Source: Bacteroidota bacterium
Lineage (GTDB): Bacteria > Bacteroidota > Bacteroidia > Chitinophagales > Chitinophagaceae
Length of the DNA stretch: 32,026 bases
NCBI GenBank assembly: GCA_947456625.1
Contig: CANGQJ010000019.1
Span: 1-32,026 of the forward strand
Direction: 5' to 3'
The position numbers were made by a program, and so were the translations under genes. How positions within the stretch are numbered: position 1 is the stretch's first letter; each line of letters starts with the position of its first letter. The notes below the pieces were generated by a model that was given only the letters and a program-made list of their open reading frames with translations, did no database searches and was not told where the DNA came from. Positions 1 to 7,022 of the stretch are shown piece after piece.

Positions 1-71
1 AAGCCTTTAGCTTGGTCTAATATCTTTTTTCTTCTTGCTCTAGATGCAACGGCATTTTTTGAACGTGGCAT
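1..71 (-). CDS. rplT: 50S ribosomal protein L20 (N-terminal part, cut by window edge)
   Basis: Only the first 23 codons lie in the window; the gene continues past position 1. The translation begins MPRSKNAVASRARRKKIL, the strongly conserved basic N-terminus of bacterial L20, which binds 23S rRNA early in large-subunit assembly. The start ATG is at 71-69. It follows rpmI by 90 bases on the same strand, the classical infC-rpmI-rplT order. In Escherichia coli and Bacillus, L20 represses its own operon by binding the mRNA; the foldable spacer upstream of this start makes similar control possible here (inference). Confidence 0.93.
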   Translation of the reverse strand, partial: MPRSKNAVASRARRKKILDQAKG

Positions 72-97
72 AATTAATATTTTTTGAATCTACGTCA

Positions 98-165
98 ATA
101 AGACTACGACTCGGTTAATTTAAATTTTGTGAAATTGAATCAATCGGATTGATTTGTAGTCTTAT
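98..165 (-). promoter_or_regulatory. Foldable rpmI-rplT intercistronic mRNA element
   Basis: The spacer between rpmI and rplT contains a perfect 10-bp inverted repeat (98-107 with 156-165). Its upstream arm covers the rpmI stop codon. Inside lies a second perfect hairpin, 138-144 with 148-154, closing a 3-base loop. The mRNA can thus fold into a nested two-stem structure ending about 27 bases before the rplT start. It lacks a T-run after the stem, so it is not a simple terminator. A role in L20 feedback, coupling or RNA processing is inference. Confidence 0.45.
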
Positions 166-362
166 CCTTTTAATCTTAATAAACGTAGAACGAAATCCTT
201 GTTAGTAGATCCTACTAAACCTTTCTTTCTCATTGCTCTTTTACGCTTTGTAGATTTCTTGGTAAGGATGTGTCTTTTGAACGCTTTTTGGAAGGTGATT
301 TCACCGGTTCCAGTAACTTTAAAACGCTTCTTTGCGCTTGAGTTAGTTTTTACTTTTGGCAT
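162..362 (-). CDS. rpmI: 50S ribosomal protein L35
   Basis: This 66-residue, very basic protein reads [20 protein letters not shown] at its start and contains the L35 core with [14 protein letters not shown] around residues 30-43. Length and sequence match the family (about 64-66 residues). L35 is a small component of the 50S subunit. It lies between infC and rplT in the usual order. It has its own consensus Bacteroidota promoter and about 75 bases of structured leader, and a terminator separates it from infC, so its expression is probably at least partly independent of thrS-infC. Confidence 0.96.
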   Translation of the reverse strand: MPKVKTNSSAKKRFKVTGTGEITFQKAFKRHILTKKSTKRKRAMRKKGLVGSTNKDFVLRLLRLKG

Positions 363-437
363 TATTATAATCTTATCGATTACTCCCTACTGGCGGTCTT
401 GCACGGGCGAGACACTTGTTGAGCCTTGTGGGAAATG
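363..437 (-). promoter_or_regulatory. Putative structured 5' leader of rpmI-rplT
   Basis: From the predicted transcription start (about 437) to the rpmI ATG the RNA can fold into nested helices: an outer helix 428-434 with 383-390 (one bulge at 388), a GGC/GCC helix 423-425 with 392-394, and an apical hairpin 410-413 with 396-399. The segment is visibly richer in G+C than its surroundings, as expected of a structured RNA. By analogy with L20 leaders of other phyla it may be an autoregulatory site, but I could not match it to a named RNA family. Confidence 0.4.
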
Positions 438-442
438 GATGG

Positions 443-473
443 CAAAGGTAGTATAAGTAGATAATAATTCAAA
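443..473 (-). promoter_or_regulatory. Consensus Bacteroidota promoter for rpmI-rplT
   Basis: On the minus strand TTTG (473-470) is followed after exactly 19 bases by TACCTTTG (450-443), a full match to the -33/-7 promoter of Bacteroidota housekeeping sigma (TTTG, 19-20 bases, TAnnTTTG). It starts just after the infC terminator T-run. Expected transcription start is near 437, giving a leader of about 75 bases before rpmI. Confidence 0.8.
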
Positions 474-474
474 C

Positions 475-502
475 AAAAAAGCCACATAAAATGTGGCTTT
501 TG
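475..502 (-). terminator. Rho-independent terminator after infC
   Basis: A perfect 7-bp stem (481-487 with 491-497), extended by A-T pairs, closes a 3-base loop and runs on the minus strand into six T residues (480-475). It sits 51 bases after the infC stop and directly before the rpmI promoter, so thrS-infC transcripts probably end, wholly or partly, here. Confidence 0.75.
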
Positions 503-552
503 ACAAAAATTCTATTGAAAATCAGCATTTTAACTGATTACTAATTTAAAAA

Positions 553-1134
553 CTAGGAAGTTGGTTTCTTTTTTCCACCTGCTTTAGGTTGGAAAATGGC
601 AAACATTCTCTTTCCTTCTAATTTAGGCATGCTTTCTAAGGTACCTGCTTCTGCTAATCTTTCTGCAAATTTTAATAAAAGCAATTGACCACGATCTTGG
701 AACATAATGGCACGTCCTTTGAATTGTACATAAGCTTTTACCTTATTTCCGTCTTGTAAGAACTTTTCAGCATGTTTTGCTTTAAAGTCAAAGTCATGAT
801 CATCAGTGCCAGGAGTGAAACGAATCTCTTTAATCTCAGATTGTTTTGAGTTCGCTTTCATCTCTTTTTCCTTACGCTTTTTTTCGTAAAGAAACTTCTT
901 ATAATCTATTACTTTACAAACTGGAGGGTTGGCAGTTGGAGAAATCTCCACTAGGTCCAAACCTTGGTCTGCAGCTATTTTCAGCGCTTCTTGTGTGTTG
1001 TATACTCCTACGGTGATATTGTCACCAACCAATCTAATTTCTGGAACTCTGATACGATCATTAATACGATGCTCTGGTTCTTGTTGTCTTTGAAACCTTG
1101 GGTTAAAACGGGGTCCTCTGTTCGGTAATGCCAT
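553..1134 (-). CDS. infC: Translation initiation factor IF-3
   Basis: The 193-residue protein has the IF-3 N-domain (about 20-90, with INDRIRVPEIRLVGDN and the linker region VCKVIDYKKF) and the C-domain (about 95-180, with EIRFTPGTDDHDF and RGRAIM-like KGRAIMFQDRG). IF-3 binds the 30S subunit, blocks premature 50S joining and checks the start codon. The N-terminus carries about 20 extra Arg/Pro/Gln-rich residues, usual in this phylum. It starts at ATG, unlike the AUU start used for autoregulation in E. coli, so that feedback mechanism is not evident. It lies 42 bases after thrS and is probably cotranscribed with it. Confidence 0.97.
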   Translation of the reverse strand: MALPNRGPRFNPRFQRQQEPEHRINDRIRVPEIRLVGDNITVGVYNTQEALKIAADQGLDLVEISPTANPPVCKVIDYKKFLYEKKRKEKEMKANSKQSEIKEIRFTPGTDDHDFDFKAKHAEKFLQDGNKVKAYVQFKGRAIMFQDRGQLLLLKFAERLAEAGTLESMPKLEGKRMFAIFQPKAGGKKKPTS

Positions 1135-1176
1135 TAATTTTTTAAACGTTGTTTATGTTAGTAAAGATAGTCATTG

Positions 1177-3117
1177 TTATGCTTCGGGCGCCATTCTTTC
1201 GGCAATTTCTTCCACTACTTGTGCTAAGAATGCAGCTTTGTCCAACATTCCAAGGTCTCCTTTTCCCTGACGACGAACAGAAAGCTTGCTTTCAGCTACT
1301 TCTTTCTCTCCAATCACCAACATATAGGGCACTTTCATTATTTCGGTATCACGGATTTTTTTACCAATTTTTTCATTGCGATCGTCAATTTCTACACGCA
1401 CGCCTGCCTTTTTTAATTCCGCAAAAACTTCCTGCGCATAGGGCATGAACTTATCGCTAATTGGTAAAATTTTAACCTGTAAAGGTGCTAACCATACTGG
1501 GAATTTACCAGCATAATGTTCCAATAAGAACCCAATGAAACGCTCGTGTGTACCCAATGGTGCACGGTGTATAATTAACGGAGTTTCAGGCTCGTTGTCC
1601 TTATTAGTGAAATTTAAGTTGAAACGTTTTCCTTGCGCAAAATCCACTTGGTTAGTAGCTAAAGTAAACTCACGGCCAATCACACTCCAAATTTGAACGT
1701 CAATCTTAGGGCCGTAAAAAGCACCTTCATCCTGCACTTCCACAAATGGGGTTCCTGTTTCAATTAACACAGCACGCACCATGGCTTCGGTCTCTAACCA
1801 TAGTTCAGGTTCGTTAATATATTTCTGACCCAATTTAGCGGGATCGTGTAAACTTAAACGCATTACATATTTATCAATTCCAAAAATTTTGAAATACTTT
1901 AAATACATATCATTCACTGCACGAAACTCAGCAGCAAATTGTTCCTTAGTACAATAAATATGCGCATCGTTCATGTGTAAACAACGAACACGCATTAAAC
2001 CAAACAATTCACCCGATTGCTCGTAACGGTAACATGTACCATACTCTGCAAGCCTTAGTGGCATGTCCTTATAGCTCTTTGGTTCTGCATCAAATATTTT
2101 ATGGTGATGCGGACAGTTCATTGCTTTTAGGTAATATTTAGTGCCATCCAATTCCATTGGCGGGAACATACTATCCTGATAATAAGGTAAGTGACCACTG
2201 GTAATGTACATGCTTTCTTTAGCAATATGCGGCGTAACCACACGCTTGTAACCAGCTGCTTCCTCGGTCTCTTTTGCTAAATTTTCTAATGCTTCAATAA
2301 TAATAGTACCATTTGGCATCCATAAAGGAAGTCCTGGTCCCACATCATCATCCATGGTATAAATACCTAATTCTTTTCCTAATTTTCTATGGTCTCTTTT
2401 CTTTGCTTCCTCCAACATTAAAAGATACTCGTCTAATTCCTTTTGATTGGGGAAAGTAACGCCATAAACCCTTGTAAGCATTTTATTTTTCTCATCTCCT
2501 TTCCAAAACGCACCTGCAATATTGGTAATTTTGATAGCCTTAATTGCGCCGGTATTTGGAATATGTGGCCCACGACAAAGGTCTGTAAATTGACCTTGAG
2601 TGTAAAAAGTAATAGTCCCGTCTTCTAAGCCAGACAATAAATCCAACTTGTATTCATCGCCTTTCTCTGTAAAATAAGCAACCGCTTCGGCCTTGGACAT
2701 TTCCTTACGGATATATTCATTGGCTTGCTTCGCCAATTCATTCATTTTTTTCTCAAGAATTAAAACATCCTCTTCTTTGAGCGTTTTACCACCTAAGTCA
2801 ATATCATAGTAAAAACCTTTTTCCAATGCTGGGCCTACCCAAAATTTTGCACCAGGAAACTGAATTTCAACTGCCTCTGCTAATAAGTGTGCTGAAGAAT
2901 GCCAAAAAGTATTTTTTCCCTCATTATCGTCCCAGGTTAATAATTTTAAAGCTGCATCTGCATTGATAGGACGCGTGGCATCCCATACTTCACCGTTTAC
3001 CGAAGCTGCTAACACTTTTTTTGCCAAGCCTTCACTGATAGATTTGGCAATACCTAAAGCAGTAATTCCTTTTTCGTAAGAACGAACTGCACCGTCTGGA
3101 AATTGAATTTGAACCAT
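1177..3117 (-). CDS. thrS: Threonyl-tRNA synthetase
   Basis: The 646-residue class II enzyme charges tRNA-Thr. An N-terminal TGS domain (1-60) is followed by the editing domain with HSSAH (His73, His77) and CRGPH (Cys181, His185), then the catalytic core with the three zinc ligands Cys335 (MNCPHH), His386 (NDAHIYC) and His517 (IHRAP), and the C-terminal anticodon-binding domain (about 545-640). Length matches E. coli ThrRS (642), and all editing and zinc residues are present. The ATG is the only reasonable start, 92 bases from the divergent gene at 3210. No T-box leader is seen. It heads the thrS-infC-rpmI-rplT cluster. Confidence 0.98.
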   Translation of the reverse strand: MVQIQFPDGAVRSYEKGITALGIAKSISEGLAKKVLAASVNGEVWDATRPINADAALKLLTWDDNEGKNTFWHSSAHLLAEAVEIQFPGAKFWVGPALEKGFYYDIDLGGKTLKEEDVLILEKKMNELAKQANEYIRKEMSKAEAVAYFTEKGDEYKLDLLSGLEDGTITFYTQGQFTDLCRGPHIPNTGAIKAIKITNIAGAFWKGDEKNKMLTRVYGVTFPNQKELDEYLLMLEEAKKRDHRKLGKELGIYTMDDDVGPGLPLWMPNGTIIIEALENLAKETEEAAGYKRVVTPHIAKESMYITSGHLPYYQDSMFPPMELDGTKYYLKAMNCPHHHKIFDAEPKSYKDMPLRLAEYGTCYRYEQSGELFGLMRVRCLHMNDAHIYCTKEQFAAEFRAVNDMYLKYFKIFGIDKYVMRLSLHDPAKLGQKYINEPELWLETEAMVRAVLIETGTPFVEVQDEGAFYGPKIDVQIWSVIGREFTLATNQVDFAQGKRFNLNFTNKDNEPETPLIIHRAPLGTHERFIGFLLEHYAGKFPVWLAPLQVKILPISDKFMPYAQEVFAELKKAGVRVEIDDRNEKIGKKIRDTEIMKVPYMLVIGEKEVAESKLSVRRQGKGDLGMLDKAAFLAQVVEEIAERMAPEA

Positions 3118-3209
3118 GTTTTATAGCTGAATATGGGTGTAAAGATAACAAAAAATAGTGGTTGATGAATTCTTAGATTTGTAGTGATATTTATCCCTAG
3201 ATTTGTCCT

Positions 3210-4337
3210 ATGCCACGTGTTGTTATTTTTTTATTGATTTTAGGAATCTCAGCTACTACATATGCTCAAAATATGGGTGGCCACTGGGCAGGGTATTTTG
3301 TAGCCAACAATAGTTTAGATCAAAGTACCATACCGTATGAAGTAAACATTAGCAATTCTAATAATAATAAATTAATAGCCACCACTTTAACCAATTTTTC
3401 AAGTGAACTAAGCGCCACGGCAATTGCACATGGCATTTATACGCCAAAATCTGCATTATTAAATATACAAGAAATAAGGTTTGATAAATTAAGAATTGAC
3501 CCATCGCTTCAGGCTTGTTTAATGAACAATTATTTATCCTATCAAAAAGTGAACGATAAGGAAATATTACAAGGCACCTATATGGCAAAAAATGCTGTAA
3601 CTGGTAAGGACTGTGGTACTGGATTTGTGTATTTAATTAGAGAAAGTTCAATTGTTAAAGTAACTCCATCTATCAAAAGTTTAATTATTACAAAAAATAA
3701 AAATATTAGTAAAAATAATGTTGTAAAAAAACAAAATAAAATAAACATCAAAACAGATTCTAATTTAATTGTAACTAACATTGAGGCAAAGGATATTTCA
3801 AAAATTAGTGCAGTCAATATAGCTGTAACCTCAAGTGAGCAATACTTTCCTAATAAAGTTAACATCCCAAATTTAAGCAACTCCTCAAGCCAACCAGTAA
3901 CGGTTAATAAAAATGAAACTAGATCAAAAGCAGAAGTAAAAAAAGAAAATGAGCTTCATATTATTGTTCCTTGGGTTTTAATTTCAAGACAAAATATTTT
4001 GGTTAAAAAAATAACAACTAAGAGTAAAACAATTAGCTTGGATTTGTATGACAATGGCGCCATTGACAACGACACGGTGACCATGTATAATAATAAAATA
4101 ATGATGCTTGATAAAACCAGGTTAAGCTATCAACCCGTGCACTTTGATTTGAATTTTAATGATAACATTAAATCACATGAAATAATTTTTGTTGCCAATA
4201 ATTTAGGAGCAGTACCCCCAAACACAGCATTATTAGTTATTAAAAACGCAAATAAAACTGAGGAAATTTTTATTAATACCGACTTTGGGAAAAACGCCAA
4301 ACTCATTTTTGAATATGACCCTACCGTGAAGCAATAA
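3210..4337 (+). CDS. Exported protein of unknown function, two-part
   Basis: The 375-residue protein begins with a clear signal peptide (about 1-19, ending TTYA before Gln20). The N-terminal half (20-145) looks beta-rich and contains two Cys (about 113 and 138) that could form a disulfide. A polar Asn/Lys/Ser-rich linker (about 155-250) leads to a C-terminal domain (about 255-375) with LDLYDNGAIDNDTVTMY and NNLGAVPPNTALLVI. I recall such DNG-D-DTV and LG-PPNTAL motifs from secreted Bacteroidota proteins of unknown function, but cannot name a family. It is divergent from thrS and convergent with the gene ending at 4339, with one base between stops. No function is proposed. Confidence 0.8.
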   Translation: MPRVVIFLLILGISATTYAQNMGGHWAGYFVANNSLDQSTIPYEVNISNSNNNKLIATTLTNFSSELSATAIAHGIYTPKSALLNIQEIRFDKLRIDPSLQACLMNNYLSYQKVNDKEILQGTYMAKNAVTGKDCGTGFVYLIRESSIVKVTPSIKSLIITKNKNISKNNVVKKQNKINIKTDSNLIVTNIEAKDISKISAVNIAVTSSEQYFPNKVNIPNLSNSSSQPVTVNKNETRSKAEVKKENELHIIVPWVLISRQNILVKKITTKSKTISLDLYDNGAIDNDTVTMYNNKIMMLDKTRLSYQPVHFDLNFNDNIKSHEIIFVANNLGAVPPNTALLVIKNANKTEEIFINTDFGKNAKLIFEYDPTVKQ

Positions 4338-4338
4338 T

Positions 4339-4914
4339 TTATTTTGTTTCTTGTAAAACCTGAGTCGCTAAAGTTTGCTTGGCCCTATTGTTAGCACTAT
4401 AAGGATCTTTCCCATTTTTTTGTAGCCCAAACCAATAAAATGCATCTTGATTTTGGCCCATATCGGAATTAAAAATATAAATATTATTTTGCTCATACCC
4501 TATTGCTCCAAGTAAATTAAGTATTTGAATACTACACATATTAAATGTTGCATTAAGCTCCTCCCAATTCGACAAATTGGTATTATTTAAACCCTGTAAT
4601 TCGGCATTAATATTTAGTACTCCAATTTTCCATAAATTTTGACGATTAGAATCCTGAATTACATTCAAAACAGATAAAGAATCGGTTAAACGAATAAAAT
4701 CAGCACATTTTTCTTTAATATAAACGGTGTCTTTATTGGTAAATCCCATTACTAATTGTTGATATTGAAGAATAATAACCCCAGCATTTTTATCTAAAAT
4801 AGGACTGTTATTTTGTGGTTTAAATGACCAATTATTGGATTGCACATTGTTATTAGACACATTTTGGCAAGCCAAAAAAGCAATACACAGTGTAATAAAT
4901 AAATATTTTAACAT
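4339..4914 (-). CDS. Putative lipoprotein of unknown function
   Basis: About 191 residues from the ATG at 4914 (the frame extends to a TTG at 4932, but a TAnnTTTG box at 4947-4940 would put the transcript start at the TTG, so the ATG is preferred). The N-terminus, MLKYLFITLCIAFLACQN, is a lipoprotein-type signal with Cys16 as the likely lipidated residue; the box FLAC is slightly off consensus. The rest is soluble and mixed helical (about 45-190) without a motif I recognise. It faces away from the ABC-F gene and converges with the gene at 3210. Confidence 0.7.
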   Translation of the reverse strand: MLKYLFITLCIAFLACQNVSNNNVQSNNWSFKPQNNSPILDKNAGVIILQYQQLVMGFTNKDTVYIKEKCADFIRLTDSLSVLNVIQDSNRQNLWKIGVLNINAELQGLNNTNLSNWEELNATFNMCSIQILNLLGAIGYEQNNIYIFNSDMGQNQDAFYWFGLQKNGKDPYSANNRAKQTLATQVLQETK

Positions 4915-4939
4915 CCTTAGGATTTTTATCAAATTTATG

Positions 4940-4969
4940 CAAATTTACTCCGATCAAAGGCTAACTTTG
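4940..4969. promoter_or_regulatory. Back-to-back -7 boxes between the lipoprotein and ABC-F genes
   Basis: TAAATTTG on the minus strand (4947-4940) and TAACTTTG on the plus strand (4962-4969) both match TAnnTTTG and point outward to the two divergent genes, 14 bases apart. Neither has a TTTG at the right -33 distance, so only the -7 half is supported. The plus box predicts a leader of about 14 bases before the ABC-F ATG. Confidence 0.4.
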
Positions 4970-4988
4970 CGCTCTGAAGTGAAAAAAT

Positions 4989-6956
4989 ATGTTAATAGGA
5001 TTACAAAATGTTACGTTTGAATTTGGCGCAAGGGTTATTGTAAGCGATGCCACCTGGCATATTCAACCTGGTGAAAGAATTGGGTTAATTGGATATAATG
5101 GTACTGGAAAGTCCACTTTATTAAAAGTTTTAGTAGGTCAATATACCCCAAGCAAAGGAACAGTTGAGAAAGGACGTGACACCACCATTGGATATTTACA
5201 CCAAGATTTATTAAGTTTTGATACCAATGAATCCATCACCGAAGTTGCTTTAGGTGCTTTTGAAAGAGTGCGCGAATTAGAGAAAGAAGTAGAACAATTG
5301 GGTATTGAATTAGAAGCAAATCCTGAGGATAATGATTTATTGATTAAATATACCGATGCCCTTCATGAAATTGATGTTTTAGACGGTTATAATATCCAAC
5401 ATAAGGCCGAAGAAGTTTTACATGGTTTAGGATTTACAACAGCCGATCTAGTGCGCCCCTATAAAGAATTTAGTGGAGGTTGGAGAATGCGTGTGCTACT
5501 TGCTAAAATGATCTTACAAGCTCCAGATGTATTGCTTTTAGATGAGCCTACCAACCACTTAGACTTACCTAGTATTGAATGGTTAGAAAAATATTTATTG
5601 CATTATAAAGGAAGTGTGGTAATTGTAAGTCATGATAAATTTTTCCTAAATAAAATGGTTAATAAAATTGTTGAAGTATATCAACAACAATTAAACTTTT
5701 ATACTGGAAACTATGAATATTATGAGGTTGAAAAAGTACAGCGTGTAGAAATTCAACAACGTGCATTTGAAAACCAACAGGATTACATTCGTCAACAAGA
5801 AAAATTCATTGAACGCTTTAAAGCAAAAGCTTCTAAAGCTGCAGCTGCTCAGAGTATTCAAAAAAGACTAGATAAATTAGATGTAATTGAAGATGTTCAA
5901 ATTGAACGTCCAAATATTAGAATAAATTTCGCCGTAGATAAAACACCAGGTAAAGTATTGGTGGATTTAAAAGGGGTAAGCAAAACCTATCCTAAGCAAG
6001 TGATTTTAGAAAATGCATTTGCTGAAATTGAACGTGGCGATAAAATTGCTTTGATTGGAGCCAATGGTAAAGGAAAGTCTACCCTACTAAGAATTGTTGC
6101 TGACATGGAGCAATACGAGGGTGAAAGAGTTTGGGGCCATAACGTAGACGAAAGTTTTTATGCGCAACACCAATTGGAATCCCTTAATTTAAATAATACT
6201 ATTTTACAAGAAGTACAAGAATGTGGAACTAAAAAAACCGACTTAGAATTACGTGCATTATTGGGTTGTTTCTTATTTGGTGGCGATGATGTAGATAAAA
6301 GAATTAAAGTATTAAGTGGAGGTGAAAAAGCACGTGTGGCTTTAACTAAAACTATTATTAGCAAGGCCAATTTCTTAATGCTGGATGAGCCAACTAACCA
6401 CTTGGACATGGTTACCGTGGAGTTGCTAGCAGAAGCCTTAACTAAATATGATGGAAGTATTATTTTGGTAAGTCACGATCGTTATTTTATTTCTAAAACA
6501 GCTAACAAAATTTGGGAAATAGAGGATGAAAAAATTATAGAATTTAAGGGCAATTATACGGAATGGGTTGAATGGAAAGAACGCATGGCTAAGCAAAGAG
6601 CAGCCAATCCAGAACTAGTTAAACAAACTTCAGCCGAAAAAAAACCTGCTAAACCCGAAGTAATTCCAGTAGCAGAAATTAAGGTTACTCCTTCCGGCCC
6701 AATTGATAAAGAATTACAAAAGCAAATTCAAAAATTACAAAAGGCATTAACACAACTTGAACATAATATTGAAACCCTAAATAAGGAAAAAGTAGACATT
6801 GAATTACAAATGGCCAACCCAAGCATTTATTCGGACGTTACTAAATTTCAAACAATAGAAAAAAGCTATCATGATAAAAATGCGTTAATTCGTTCCATGA
6901 ATAAAGAATATGAAATTGCTTTTAACGATTTAGTAGCACTTGAGAGCAAGCAATAG
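4989..6956 (+). CDS. ABC-F family ATPase (EttA/Uup-like)
   Basis: The 655-residue protein has two ABC domains and no membrane segment, which defines ABC-F. Domain 1: Walker A GYNGTGKST (35-43), signature FSGGWRMR (161-168), Walker B VLLLDEPTNHLD (181-192). A charged helical interdomain linker (about 240-300) follows. Domain 2: Walker A GANGKGKST (357-365), signature LSGGEKAR (442-449), Walker B FLMLDEPTNHLD (462-473). The tail (about 555-655) is Lys-rich and then coiled-coil, as in Uup/YkpA-type members. ABC-F proteins act at the ribosomal E site to relieve stalling, and some give antibiotic resistance; nothing here points to resistance. It is transcribed alone and ends at a strong terminator. 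Confidence 0.93.
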   Translation: MLIGLQNVTFEFGARVIVSDATWHIQPGERIGLIGYNGTGKSTLLKVLVGQYTPSKGTVEKGRDTTIGYLHQDLLSFDTNESITEVALGAFERVRELEKEVEQLGIELEANPEDNDLLIKYTDALHEIDVLDGYNIQHKAEEVLHGLGFTTADLVRPYKEFSGGWRMRVLLAKMILQAPDVLLLDEPTNHLDLPSIEWLEKYLLHYKGSVVIVSHDKFFLNKMVNKIVEVYQQQLNFYTGNYEYYEVEKVQRVEIQQRAFENQQDYIRQQEKFIERFKAKASKAAAAQSIQKRLDKLDVIEDVQIERPNIRINFAVDKTPGKVLVDLKGVSKTYPKQVILENAFAEIERGDKIALIGANGKGKSTLLRIVADMEQYEGERVWGHNVDESFYAQHQLESLNLNNTILQEVQECGTKKTDLELRALLGCFLFGGDDVDKRIKVLSGGEKARVALTKTIISKANFLMLDEPTNHLDMVTVELLAEALTKYDGSIILVSHDRYFISKTANKIWEIEDEKIIEFKGNYTEWVEWKERMAKQRAANPELVKQTSAEKKPAKPEVIPVAEIKVTPSGPIDKELQKQIQKLQKALTQLEHNIETLNKEKVDIELQMANPSIYSDVTKFQTIEKSYHDKNALIRSMNKEYEIAFNDLVALESKQ

Positions 6957-6968
6957 TAAAAAAAATAT

Positions 6969-7007
6969 AAAAGGGGGACATCTGCAAAGATGAACCCCCT
7001 TTTTTTT
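6969..7007. terminator. Two-way terminator between ABC-F and S9 peptidase genes
   Basis: A G5/C5 stem (6973-6977 with 6995-6999) encloses a second 4-bp stem (6980-6983 with 6988-6991) and a GCAA loop. It is followed by eight T (7000-7007) on the plus strand and preceded by A-rich sequence that gives a short T-run on the minus strand. It lies between two convergent genes and can serve both. Confidence 0.85.
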
Positions 7008-7022
7008 AGATAGAAAAAATAA

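Noticed and set aside
199..456. Plus-strand open frame over rpmI
   Set aside because: It is the antisense shadow of rpmI and of the leader; L35 on the minus strand is unambiguous.
3178..3205. Full promoter TTTG plus TAGATTTG before the gene at 3210
   Set aside because: The spacing is 16 bases instead of 19-20; only the -7-like boxes are reported.
3118..3209. T-box or other riboswitch leader for thrS
   Set aside because: The 92-base spacer is too short and shows no T-box sequence or terminator; only a weak -7-like TATCTTTA was seen.
3578..3880. Minus-strand open frames inside the gene at 3210
   Set aside because: Antisense to a signal-peptide-bearing gene; the hydrophobic translation is an artefact of the Asn/Lys/Ile-rich sense strand.
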